Assembly: GCA_018816185.1 (NCBI GenBank)
Contig: JAHIWI010000008.1
Coordinates: forward strand, 1-64,000
Direction of reading: 5' to 3'
From: Bacillota bacterium
GTDB lineage: Bacteria; Bacillota; Bacilli; Bacillales_A; Planococcaceae
Length of the DNA stretch: 64,000 nt
Shown here one piece after another: positions 42,078 to 51,320 of this stretch. The notes beneath the pieces are model-generated. The model searched no databases, had not been told where the DNA came from, and saw only the letters and a program-made list of their open reading frames with translations. The translations under genes were made by a program, and so were the position numbers. Position 1 is the stretch's first letter, and the number at the start of each line of letters is the position of its first letter.

Positions 42078-42395
42078 ATGAAGGAATTGATGGACATGTA
42101 CATAACCTCAATCGAATTTACTGAAGAAGAGAAAAAACATACGCTAGAAACGTTTTTTCAAGATGGTCAATTAGTGAAGCTACCTAAGAAAGAAAAACGA
42201 AAAGTAATCATCTTTTTAGAGTTAATTAAGACTTTTGAGGAAAACAGAATTTACAGTGAGAAAGAGGTAAATGAAGTAATTAAAGCCATTCATGGTGATT
42301 TTGCAACTATACGAAGATACTTAATCGATTTTAAACTACTCGAACGAAGCACAGATGGAAAAGAGTATTGGGTTAACAAATCTTTTTCAAAGTAA
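42078..42395 (+). CDS. DUF2087-type protein
   Basis: FFQDGQLVKLPKKEKRKVIIFLELIK..DFATIRRYLIDFKLLER. Confidence 0.8.
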   Translation: MKELMDMYITSIEFTEEEKKHTLETFFQDGQLVKLPKKEKRKVIIFLELIKTFEENRIYSEKEVNEVIKAIHGDFATIRRYLIDFKLLERSTDGKEYWVNKSFSK

Positions 42396-42475
42396 AAGAA
42401 TAAGATCTTCACAGCGCAAGCAATTTGTTTAGCAGTTATCTATAATCATTTTTTGTACTCCTCTGGGAGTGACAT

Positions 42476-42634
42476 ATGAACAATAGGAATCAAATGAAAA
42501 CAGGTGGAGAGAAATGTTCGAATTCTATCTATCTGTTTTTGATTTTAATACTTGTCTTTCCGGTAGCATTTTTTAATGTGGCCGCCAATGTGTTTTTCAA
42601 TTCTATAATTTGTGAAGTTCATTTTTCATTCTAA
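42476..42634 (+). CDS. small single-TM protein of unknown function
   Basis: 52-codon ORF MNNRNQMKTGGEKCSNSIYLFLILILVFPVAFFNVAANVFF..; GGGAGTG upstream. Confidence 0.35.
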   Translation: MNNRNQMKTGGEKCSNSIYLFLILILVFPVAFFNVAANVFFNSIICEVHFSF

Positions 42635-42764
42635 TTATAAACTTAGTGTTTTCGAATCAAAGGATAAGAGATGCCATTAATTCAATTGAGATAAAAATAG
42701 TAGACTTTTTTTCTTGATATTAGTCTGCATTTTTGTGTAATTATATTTACGAGATATTGGATTG

Positions 42765-42885
42765 AAGTGGAAGACGGCGACTCCTGCGGGAATAGCATGA
42801 GCTGAAGGCCCCCGAAGAACGAAGTGATGAGGAGACTGAAGCCATGCCCGCGGAACGCGTCCGTCTGAAACGGCGAAAATCAGAC
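42765..42885 (+). repeat. dispersed GC-rich intergenic repeat, copy 2
   Basis: GGCGACTCCTGCGGGAATAGCATGAGCTGAAGGCCC...CTGAAGCCATGCCCGCGGAACGCG. Confidence 0.75.
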
Positions 42886-43014
42886 ATTTCTTTTTGTATT
42901 TAAATGTGAACCATAAAATCATAGATAAACATAAGTCGTACTCTTTTAATGTATTGAGAGATATACTGATTAATAGATATATACATAGTTTTTCAATTAA
43001 AAAGGAGTTCAATC

Positions 43015-44286
43015 ATGTCTCGACAAACAGACAATTTTCAGAGTTACGTAGATTCACCGGAGAAACAACAACAGCTTTATCAAAGAACTTTGTGGATCGT
43101 GGTCATGTCCCAAATATTTGGAGGAGCCGGTCTTGCAGCAGGAATTACAGTTGGAGCCCTTATTGCCAAAGATATGCTGGGGACTGACGGATTTGCTGGA
43201 TTACCAATAGCAATACTGACCCTCGGTTCGGCTGGAGCGGCTTTAACTGTTGGCCGTTTATCCCAACGCTTTGGTCGAAGAATTGGACTTGCGTCAGGAT
43301 TTTTTGCAGGGGGATTAGGGGCAATTGGTGTCATATTCGCAGTAGTAAACAATAACGTATTTCTATTTTTTGCTGCTTTATTAATTTATGGTGCAGGGAC
43401 TTCAACTAACTTGCAAGCACGATATGCAGGTACTGATTTAGCAAATGTAAAACAGCGAGGAAAAGCAATTAGTATCGCAATGGTTTCAACTACTCTTGGT
43501 GCAGTTGCAGGACCAAATCTAGTTGGAGTCATGGGCGATTTTGCTTTATCAATCGGCGTTCCTACCTTAGCCGGTCCGTTCATTTTAGCAGCATTCGCAT
43601 TCATTGTTGCTGGTTTTGTACTTTTATTGTTACTTCGCCCAGATCCTTTAATCGTTGCTAAATTTATTGCTGAAGCACAAGACGAGAACAAGGGAACTAG
43701 TACTGAGATCTATGAAGGGACGGCCTCTAGCAATAGATCAGGCATAGCTTTAGGAGCAACCGTCATGGTCATTACTCAAGTTGTGATGGTTGCCATTATG
43801 ACAATGACGCCTGTACATATGAGAGACCATGGACATAGTTTGAATGCTGTCGGGATGGTTATCAGTATCCATGTAGCTGCGATGTATCTACCCTCACTGA
43901 TTACTGGTGTACTCGTGGATCGATTTGGTCGACTGGCGATGACAATAGCTGCTGGAGTTACATTAATGTCAGCAGGGATTGTAGCTGCTTTTGCTTCTGG
44001 AGGCTCTTTATTCGTCATGATTATGTCACTTGCACTTCTCGGTCTAGGATGGAACTTTGGATTGATAAGTGGGACAGCACTAATCGTGGACTCAACTAAT
44101 TTAGCCAACCGCGCTAAAACTCAAGGAACACTAGATGTTTTAGTTGCATTAGCGGGAGCGTCAGGTGCAGGACTTTCAGGAATGGTTGTCGCTCAAACGA
44201 GTTACGCAACGCTATCACTTGCTGGAGGGTTTCTTTCCATCTTATTAATACCAGTAGTGATTCAATCCATTAAACACGCAAAGTAA
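43015..44286 (+). CDS. MFS transporter
   Basis: 12-TM, GRLSQRFGRRIGL loop. Confidence 0.88.
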   Translation: MSRQTDNFQSYVDSPEKQQQLYQRTLWIVVMSQIFGGAGLAAGITVGALIAKDMLGTDGFAGLPIAILTLGSAGAALTVGRLSQRFGRRIGLASGFFAGGLGAIGVIFAVVNNNVFLFFAALLIYGAGTSTNLQARYAGTDLANVKQRGKAISIAMVSTTLGAVAGPNLVGVMGDFALSIGVPTLAGPFILAAFAFIVAGFVLLLLLRPDPLIVAKFIAEAQDENKGTSTEIYEGTASSNRSGIALGATVMVITQVVMVAIMTMTPVHMRDHGHSLNAVGMVISIHVAAMYLPSLITGVLVDRFGRLAMTIAAGVTLMSAGIVAAFASGGSLFVMIMSLALLGLGWNFGLISGTALIVDSTNLANRAKTQGTLDVLVALAGASGAGLSGMVVAQTSYATLSLAGGFLSILLIPVVIQSIKHAK

Positions 44287-44311
44287 TTGTTTACAACAAA
44301 GGGGACTTTTA

Positions 44312-44767
44312 ATGTATTTAGATCATGTGAAAATTGAAGAATTAAATGCGGAAAACTGGTACGACTGTTGCAGATTAGAAGTTGAACCGAGTCAATCAAA
44401 ATACATAGAGTCAAATGCTGTATCAATTGCTCAGTCAAAGTTTGAACCAACATTAATACCATATGCCATATATTTTGAAGAAAAAGTAGTCGGTTTTTTA
44501 ATGTACAACTCAGTTCAAGAGGAGCTTGAAGGGCATTGGATCTATCGAATAATGGTCGATAAAGACTATCAAGGCAAGGGTATAGGGAAAGCTGCAACGA
44601 AGTTAATGATATCTGAGATGGCTAAACAGCCTAACATTAAAAAATTAGTAGTCGGATATCATCCAGAGAACAAGGGAGCACATAACCTTTACGCAAGTCT
44701 AGGTTTTATCGATTATGGAGATCGTTTCGGTAAGGAAATGGCTGTAGTAAAAAATGTGAATGAATAA
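44312..44767 (+). CDS. GNAT acetyltransferase (diamine/spermidine-type)
   Basis: IYRIMVDKDYQGKGIGKAATKLMI..GYHPENKGAHNLYASLGF. Confidence 0.85.
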   Translation: MYLDHVKIEELNAENWYDCCRLEVEPSQSKYIESNAVSIAQSKFEPTLIPYAIYFEEKVVGFLMYNSVQEELEGHWIYRIMVDKDYQGKGIGKAATKLMISEMAKQPNIKKLVVGYHPENKGAHNLYASLGFIDYGDRFGKEMAVVKNVNE

Positions 44768-44795
44768 AAACCTTTAATTTAAAAATAAACAACAA

Positions 44796-44834
44796 AAAGG
44801 CTGTTAGATCCCACGGGATTTAACAGCCTTTATT
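44796..44834. terminator. bidirectional intrinsic terminator
   Basis: AAAAAGGCTGTTAgatcccacgggatTTAACAGCCTTT. Confidence 0.85.
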
Positions 44835-44840
44835 AGTTGC

Positions 44841-45761
44841 TCAATCAAACAAATTCATGCTCAAGTAGCGTTCGCCAGTGTCAGGGGCAATACATAATAC
44901 CTTTTTCCCTTTGCCAAATCTCTTGGCAATCTCGATAGCCGCAAATACAGCTGCGCCTGCAGAAGGACCGACAAAAACGCCTTCTTCGCGAGCCAGTTTT
45001 TTAAAGATTTCCACTGCCTCATCATCTTCTATTTGCATGATTTCATCGTAAACTTTTGTATTTAAGATATCTGGAATAAAACCTGGACTAGTACCAACGA
45101 GTTTATGTTTACCAGGTTTTCCTCCGGATAATACAGGAGACCCTTTTGGTTCAACCACGGCAATATACAAATTCGGAAGCTTTTCTTTTAATGTTTCTCC
45201 CGTTCCTGTAATCGTTCCACCTGTTCCAGCTGTAGCAACGAATGCATCCAATTCGCCATTCATTTGCTCCAAAATCTCAAGTGCTGTTGTCGTACGGTGG
45301 ATATCAGGATTCGCAGTGTTTTCAAATTGTTGGGGTATAAAACTATTTGGGATTTCTTCTTTCAGTTCAAGCGCTTTTTTAATAGCGCCAGGCATTTTTT
45401 CCTCATTCGGGGTTAGCACGACTTCAGCGCCAAATGCTTTCAAGAGATTAATGCGTTCCTGAGTTGCATTGTCTGGAAGTACAAGAATGGCACGATAACC
45501 TCTTGCGGCGGCTACCATTGCAAGACCGATGCCTGTATTGCCACTCGTAGGCTCGATAATCGTATCGCCAGGTTGAATTAACCCCTGTTCTTCCGCCATT
45601 TTAATCATATTATTGGCTGCACGATCTTTTACACTCTTCGTTGGATTAAACATTTCTAACTTCACATAAACGTCCGCCGCATTCTCTGGCACAATCTTAT
45701 TCAATCTGACGACAGGCGTATTGCCAATCAAATCAGTTATATTGTTAACTGGTTTCATCAT
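44841..45761 (-). CDS. cysK: cysteine synthase A
   Basis: KLEMFNPTKSVKDRAA, EPTSGNTGIGLAM, GTGGTITGTG. Confidence 0.93.
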   Translation of the reverse strand: MMKPVNNITDLIGNTPVVRLNKIVPENAADVYVKLEMFNPTKSVKDRAANNMIKMAEEQGLIQPGDTIIEPTSGNTGIGLAMVAAARGYRAILVLPDNATQERINLLKAFGAEVVLTPNEEKMPGAIKKALELKEEIPNSFIPQQFENTANPDIHRTTTALEILEQMNGELDAFVATAGTGGTITGTGETLKEKLPNLYIAVVEPKGSPVLSGGKPGKHKLVGTSPGFIPDILNTKVYDEIMQIEDDEAVEIFKKLAREEGVFVGPSAGAAVFAAIEIAKRFGKGKKVLCIAPDTGERYLSMNLFD

Positions 45762-45971
45762 GTAACAACCTTTCTTGTTCCTTATTGGTACTTTCTATTG
45801 TAGCAAAAACCGTTGGAATTGTATCTTCAGCGGAACTTCTGTACTGTTACAGCCTTTATTCTTTATTACCCAAAGGAAGGTTTGAACGAAGAGGTATATT
45901 TGAATTGGATTAGTGAAACTATGTTACCATTAATATACAAATCATTGGGGTAGAGAAAGGATGTTTTTTGA

Positions 45972-47987
45972 ATGAGAAGAGGCATATGGGCTTTGGTGGT
46001 ACTGCTGTTCCTAGTTCTCCTTTCGGGTTGTCAAGAAAAGGTGACACCAGAGGAGCGGTTAGCGGAATATGTGAAGCATTGGAATAAAGCGGAGTTCGCA
46101 GAAATGTATAGTAACTACTTAAATAAAGAAACGAAGAACACATTCAATACAGAAGATTTTGTGGACCGTCAAGAAAAGTTATATGGCGACCTAGGGATAA
46201 AAGATGTGGAAGTTTCCTATAAAAAGACTTCTAAAGATAAAGAATGGGATGTTGAAAAACCTGCAACGTTTCCGATCCAAGTGAAAATGGAGACAATAGC
46301 TGGACCAGTTGAATTTGAACATAAAATAACGTTAGTCAACGAAACACGTGAAGATTCAGAGAACTGGTATGTGGAGTGGAATCCTTCCTTCATTTTTCCG
46401 GAACTTGCTAAAGGAGATGCCATTCGTATTCAAACATCAAAATCGTTACGAGGCGAGATTTTAGATCGAAACGGTTTGCCAATTGCAATTAATGGGACTG
46501 GCTATGAGATTGGCATTGTTCCTGAGAAACTTACAGACGAGAACAATAAGGTGAAGTTAGCTGATTTACTAGGAATCTCAACTGAGACAATAGATAAACA
46601 GCTGAATCAAGGCTGGGTCAAACCGAACTTATTTGTACCAGTTGGTTATGTAGCAAAAAGTAACACAGAGTTATTAGACCAAATCGCTCAATTAGCTGGG
46701 GTTACACGGATGGACACAGCCATGCGTGAATATCCTTATGGCGAAGCTCTGTCCCATTTGTCAGGATATATTGGCGATATTACGGGTGAACAACTAGAAA
46801 AATGGGCAAAAGAGGGTTATACAGAAAGTGATACTGTAGGCAGACAAGGCCTAGAGTTGTTACTTGAAAAGCGTTTAAGAGGAACGGATGGAACCCGCAT
46901 TTATATTGATAAGGCGGTTGAGGGGATTGAACCAATAACCATTGCAGATAAACCAGCTGTACACGGAGAAACCGTTAGATTGACGATTGACGCCGAGTTG
47001 CAGAAGTTAACGTATGATTCGATGAAAGGGGAAGCAGGAACTAGTGCTGCTGTGAATCCTGAAACGGGAGAAACACTTGCTTTAGTTAGCTCTCCAGGAT
47101 TTAATCCAACTGAATTTATGTTAGGGATGAGTGGGGATAAGCTAAAAGAATTAAGTGAAAATCCGTTAAATCCTTTATTTAATCGCTTTAAGACTTCGTA
47201 TGCGCCAGGTTCGGCAATAAAACCTGTAACTGCTGCGATCGGTTTGGCAGCCGGAACTCTTAATCCGGCTGAAGGCCGAACGATTAACGGAGAAACGTGG
47301 CAAAAGGATGCATCTTGGGGTGACTATCGTGTAACTCGTGTTCATCCTGAAGCGCCAAACCCGATTGATTTGAATAAAGCCATGGTCTATTCAGATAATA
47401 TTTATTTCGCACAAGAAGCTTTAGACATGGGGAGAGAACAACTTGTTGAAGGTTTAACAGGCTATGGCTTTGGTGAAGAGATTCCATTTGCCTATGGCAT
47501 GAAGACTTCGCAAATATCTAATGAAGGAACGATTAGTTCCGAAGGTCAGCTAGCTGATACTTCATTTGGACAAGGACAAATGTTGACGAATATTCTTCAT
47601 CTCGCTTCGATGTATGAAGTTTTCCTAAACGATGGGACCATGTACAAACCTACATTATTTTTGGATGAAGAAAAAGCACAAGTATGGAAGGAAGGTTTGG
47701 TTAATGCCGAACAAGCAACCACACTCCGCACGAGTATGCGAAACGTGGTTGTAGATGGTTTCGCACAAGCGGCAAATCTTCCGAACGTTCCTCTTGCAGG
47801 TAAAACGGGTACAGCCGAACTGAAAGCTGCTGGAGAAGAAGGTGGAAAGCAAAATGGTTTTTTTGTTACCTATAACTCAGAAGACCCGCAGTTTATATTG
47901 GCGATGATGATTGAAAGTGTAGAAGATAATGACGGCAGTGCATATGTCGCAGAACGAGTTTCGAATATTTTTAAATATGATTATTAA
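45972..47987 (+). CDS. class B penicillin-binding protein (MecA-like N-terminal domain)
   Basis: lipobox LLSGC; NTF2-like N-domain; SSPGFNPTEFM, GSAIKPVTAAIG, YSDN, GKTGTAE motifs. Confidence 0.9.
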   Translation: MRRGIWALVVLLFLVLLSGCQEKVTPEERLAEYVKHWNKAEFAEMYSNYLNKETKNTFNTEDFVDRQEKLYGDLGIKDVEVSYKKTSKDKEWDVEKPATFPIQVKMETIAGPVEFEHKITLVNETREDSENWYVEWNPSFIFPELAKGDAIRIQTSKSLRGEILDRNGLPIAINGTGYEIGIVPEKLTDENNKVKLADLLGISTETIDKQLNQGWVKPNLFVPVGYVAKSNTELLDQIAQLAGVTRMDTAMREYPYGEALSHLSGYIGDITGEQLEKWAKEGYTESDTVGRQGLELLLEKRLRGTDGTRIYIDKAVEGIEPITIADKPAVHGETVRLTIDAELQKLTYDSMKGEAGTSAAVNPETGETLALVSSPGFNPTEFMLGMSGDKLKELSENPLNPLFNRFKTSYAPGSAIKPVTAAIGLAAGTLNPAEGRTINGETWQKDASWGDYRVTRVHPEAPNPIDLNKAMVYSDNIYFAQEALDMGREQLVEGLTGYGFGEEIPFAYGMKTSQISNEGTISSEGQLADTSFGQGQMLTNILHLASMYEVFLNDGTMYKPTLFLDEEKAQVWKEGLVNAEQATTLRTSMRNVVVDGFAQAANLPNVPLAGKTGTAELKAAGEEGGKQNGFFVTYNSEDPQFILAMMIESVEDNDGSAYVAERVSNIFKYDY

Positions 47988-47996
47988 AAATAACAG

Positions 47997-48047
47997 TTGA
48001 AGTGAAAACCATCCATGCAATTGGCTATCGCATGGATGGTTTTTTAC
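47997..48047 (+). terminator. intrinsic terminator
   Basis: AAAACCATCCATGC..GCATGGATGGTTTTTT. Confidence 0.88.
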
Positions 48048-48068
48048 GTTTTTGTGAGAATTGTTCAT

Positions 48069-48434
48069 TCAACGGAAACGTTTATGAAGATAGTTCGAAT
48101 AGATGAGGCACCCTCCATAGCCCGCCAAGTATGCGAGTAACAAGATGAAAAACCCATTAACGGTAATGGTCATGTTCCCGATGTATATCTGACTAAGAAT
48201 GATGTAAAGAGTAGCGCATATACCTCCGATATGAGGCGAGTGTTTCATATAGAAATGCATAGCTATGATCCCACCTACAAGTGCAATAATAAAAAAGTTG
48301 ATTTTAATAAGTAGTGCCCAGGATATCGAGTGATTTACGGAGTTTTCAATAAAAAGTAATAAGTGTTGTGTTAAATATTGAAAGACTAAGGAAAGGAAAA
48401 GGACAGGAAACCAATCATATTTTCTGTTTTTCAC
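48069..48434 (-). CDS. multi-TM membrane protein of unknown function
   Basis: ORF with AAAGGAGG RBS on minus strand. Confidence 0.6.
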   Translation of the reverse strand: MKNRKYDWFPVLFLSLVFQYLTQHLLLFIENSVNHSISWALLIKINFFIIALVGGIIAMHFYMKHSPHIGGICATLYIILSQIYIGNMTITVNGFFILLLAYLAGYGGCLIYSNYLHKRFR

Positions 48435-48514
48435 GTACTAACCTCCTTTAAACAACTATATGCATGTGGAAGGAGTAATTATTAACTCACTTAAATTAAA
48501 AGCTGATGCTCCAA

Positions 48515-48605
48515 TCCTTCACCACTAACCTGGACTGAGCTCCCGAAGGAAGCGGCTAAAGCCGTGCCTCCCGGAAAGCATCCGTAGCAATGGAAATCAG
48601 CCACT
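48515..48605 (+). repeat. degenerate member of the GC-rich repeat family
   Basis: GAGCTCCCGAAGGAAGCGGCTAAAGCCGTGCCTCCCGGAAAGCATCCGTAGCAATGGAAATCAGCCAC. Confidence 0.5.
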
Positions 48606-48716
48606 TTATTCCTAGCTTATAACCAAAACAGTTGACTGAAAATAACATGAAAACCAGTCTCGAAAAGGAGTATACTTTATTCAAAAGAAATTCACTTGTG
48701 AAGGGGGAGTCATTTC

Positions 48717-50456
48717 ATGCTCGATTTAATGGTCATTATGTTGGAGAGAGTTGGGATGATTGTTGCAGTAGCCTTCATTTTAACGCGATTGGGATTTTTT
48801 AAAAACATGATTCATTACAATAAACTTAATCGGAAACAGGAAGTCACCGCGATTCTGTTCTTCGGTTTTTTCGGGATAATTGGTACATACTTTGGCGTCG
48901 CGTTTAATACAGTAACACACCAATTTAACAGTGTTGCAATTGAGATTGCATCAGACGAAGCGATTGCTAATTCTCGTGTTATTGGCGTCGTTGTAGCTGG
49001 CTTACTTGGAGGATACCGAGTTGGAATCGGAGCGGGTTTAATCGCTGGTATTCACAGGATGACTTTAGGCGGGTTCACAAGCATTGCATGTGGTATCTCT
49101 ACCATTGTTTCAGGACTTGTAGCAGGCGCATTTTATAAAAGAGGGAAAGATATTAAGCCAATCACCGCATTTGCAATTGGTGCTTTTGCAGAAGCAATTC
49201 AAATGAGTTTGATTCTTTTGTTAGCGACCCCCTTTGAACAAGCTCTATCTTTAGTACAAGCTATTGGAATTCCTATGATTTTAGCAAATGGAATCGGCAC
49301 AGCAATTTTTCTGTTGATTGTCTATAACGTCATTAGCAATCAAGAAAAAGATACCGCGTTGCAAGCACAAAAAACGTTGCGTATTGCCAATCAAACCCTG
49401 GGGTATTTACGAAAAGGTATGAATAATGACACCGCGCTTGCTGTGTGTACCATTTTGCAAAGAGAATTATCGCCAAGTGCTGTTGCCATGACGAGTCAAA
49501 CTGAAATATTAGCACATGTGGGACAAGCGAATGATCATCATAAAGCGAATAGCCCTATACAAACTCAAATTACGAACGAGGTACTGAAACATGGCGAGCT
49601 TGTCGTAGCGAAAAATCGTACGATTCATTGCGCAGAAGAAGAGTGCTCTCTTGGTGCAGCTGTCATAGCACCGCTCAAACAACGTGGAGAAACCATTGGA
49701 ACTCTCAAGGTTTACTATCCTTCGGAAAAAGCAATAACTGACGTCAGTGTGGAACTGATTGCTGGTTTAAGTTCATTGTTAAGCGACCAGCTAGAGATAG
49801 CGAATGCTGAAAAAGCATATCAGTTAGCGAAAGAAGCGGAAATTAAAGCCCTTCAAGCGCAAATTAGTCCTCACTTTCTGTTTAATACAATGAATATCAT
49901 TGTTTCTCTTATTCGCACAAATCCCGATAAAGCCCGTAAATTATTAACATCGCTTTCTTATTTTTTGCGTCAAAATTTAGAAGGTACTACAGCAATTAAG
50001 GTTTCGTTGGAACAAGAATTACAACATGTTAGAGCTTATCTTCAAATAGAGGAAGCACGTTTTGTGGATAAATTAACGATTTCTTCAGAAGTGGATGAAC
50101 ATGTTTTAAATGAATTGATTCCACCTCTTACGTTGCAACCCATTGTTGAAAATGCGATTAAGCATGGAATAAAAGACATGGAAAAGGACAGTGTAGTTAA
50201 CATTTCTATTCAGGATATAGGCACTGAAATTGAAATTAGAGTAAATGATAACGGATTTGGCATTCCGCCAGAAAGACTGTCGGTTTTAGGGTCAACTCAA
50301 ATCGATTCTACAATCGGAACAGGAATGGGCTTATACAATGTTAATCGCCGTTTAATTATGACATTTGGCGAACAAGCGGCATTGAAAATTCAAAGTGAGT
50401 ACAACAAAGGGACATGTGTGTCATTCCGCATTCCGAAAATGGAGGAGAATAGTTAA
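48717..50456 (+). CDS. lytS: LytS-type sensor histidine kinase (5TMR-LYT, GAF, HisKA_7TM/His_kinase)
   Basis: NSRVIGVVVAGLLGGYRVGIGAGLIAGIHR; LQAQISPHFLFNTMN; NDNGFGIP. Confidence 0.92.
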   Translation: MLDLMVIMLERVGMIVAVAFILTRLGFFKNMIHYNKLNRKQEVTAILFFGFFGIIGTYFGVAFNTVTHQFNSVAIEIASDEAIANSRVIGVVVAGLLGGYRVGIGAGLIAGIHRMTLGGFTSIACGISTIVSGLVAGAFYKRGKDIKPITAFAIGAFAEAIQMSLILLLATPFEQALSLVQAIGIPMILANGIGTAIFLLIVYNVISNQEKDTALQAQKTLRIANQTLGYLRKGMNNDTALAVCTILQRELSPSAVAMTSQTEILAHVGQANDHHKANSPIQTQITNEVLKHGELVVAKNRTIHCAEEECSLGAAVIAPLKQRGETIGTLKVYYPSEKAITDVSVELIAGLSSLLSDQLEIANAEKAYQLAKEAEIKALQAQISPHFLFNTMNIIVSLIRTNPDKARKLLTSLSYFLRQNLEGTTAIKVSLEQELQHVRAYLQIEEARFVDKLTISSEVDEHVLNELIPPLTLQPIVENAIKHGIKDMEKDSVVNISIQDIGTEIEIRVNDNGFGIPPERLSVLGSTQIDSTIGTGMGLYNVNRRLIMTFGEQAALKIQSEYNKGTCVSFRIPKMEENS

Positions 50457-51187
50457 TGAAGACGATGATACGAACACTCGTGGTAGATGACGAACGGTAT
50501 GCGCGGGAGGAACTCGTTTTTCTTCTTAATCAATTTCCTTCTATCCAAGTAATTGGAGAAGCGGATTCTGGCGATCAAGCTGTGATGAAAACAATTCAAC
50601 TACAACCAGATTTAGTGTTTCTTGATGTAGAAATGCCCAAAATGAATGGAATGGAAGTTGCAAAGGCGTTATCTGAACTAAAGAATATGCCTTTTATTAT
50701 TTTCGCCACAGCCTATCCTCGGTTTGCAGCTGAAGCATTTCGTATTAATGCGGTGGATTATTTATTGAAGCCTTACGATGAAGATCAGTTAAAACAAGCG
50801 ATTTCGAGAGTAGAAAAGAATTTAATTCCTCAAGCGAAGGTGGATGTTGCTAGTAACTTAGGAAAGTTAGCGGTTGAAAAGGACGGAGAGATTGACTACG
50901 TTCATATTGAAGATATTTTGTACATGTATCGAGAAGAAAAGGTCACAAAAATTATTACTCAAAAGTGTGAATACGAAGTTAAGACAGCACTTAAAGAATT
51001 AGAAAGTCGGTTAACCCCATTTTCCTTCTTCCGGATTCATAAAGGGTATTTAGTGAACTTGAAATATGTGAGTCGTCTAACTCCATGGTTTAATGGAGCG
51101 TATCACTTGGAATTAACAAGTCGTGAAGAGAAATTATCCGTCAGTCGTAATTATGTCAAAGGATTAAGACAAAGATTGGAAAGGTGA
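50456..51187 (+). CDS. lytT: LytTR-family response regulator
   Basis: receiver DDERYAREEL..DVEMPKMNG and C-terminal LytTR domain (IEDILYMYREEKVTKI..FFRIHKGYLVNLKYV). Confidence 0.93.
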   Translation: MKTMIRTLVVDDERYAREELVFLLNQFPSIQVIGEADSGDQAVMKTIQLQPDLVFLDVEMPKMNGMEVAKALSELKNMPFIIFATAYPRFAAEAFRINAVDYLLKPYDEDQLKQAISRVEKNLIPQAKVDVASNLGKLAVEKDGEIDYVHIEDILYMYREEKVTKIITQKCEYEVKTALKELESRLTPFSFFRIHKGYLVNLKYVSRLTPWFNGAYHLELTSREEKLSVSRNYVKGLRQRLER

Positions 51188-51241
51188 AACTTTGCATCTT
51201 ATTGGGCTAATTCCGCATGTCAATCTCGTAATCTAGCATGA
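51187..51241 (+). promoter_or_regulatory. three GCAT-centred direct repeats at 21-bp intervals, candidate LytTR-box array
   Basis: GCAT at 51194, 51215 and 51236. Confidence 0.55.
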
Positions 51242-51284
51242 TAAATAAAAACGCCCTATTGATTGAAAATTTCAATTAATATAA

Positions 51285-51300
51285 ATGAAAGCGATTTCAT
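51285..51300 (+). promoter_or_regulatory. cre (CcpA) site
   Basis: aTGAAAGCGATTTCAt; perfect match to TGWAANCGNTNWCA. Confidence 0.75.
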
Positions 51301-51320
51301 ATCAGAGAGGGGCGTTTTCA

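Noticed and set aside
45972-47987. mecA-type beta-lactam resistance gene
   Set aside because: MecA_N-domain class B PBPs are common chromosomal proteins in Bacillales; no mec regulators or cassette features seen
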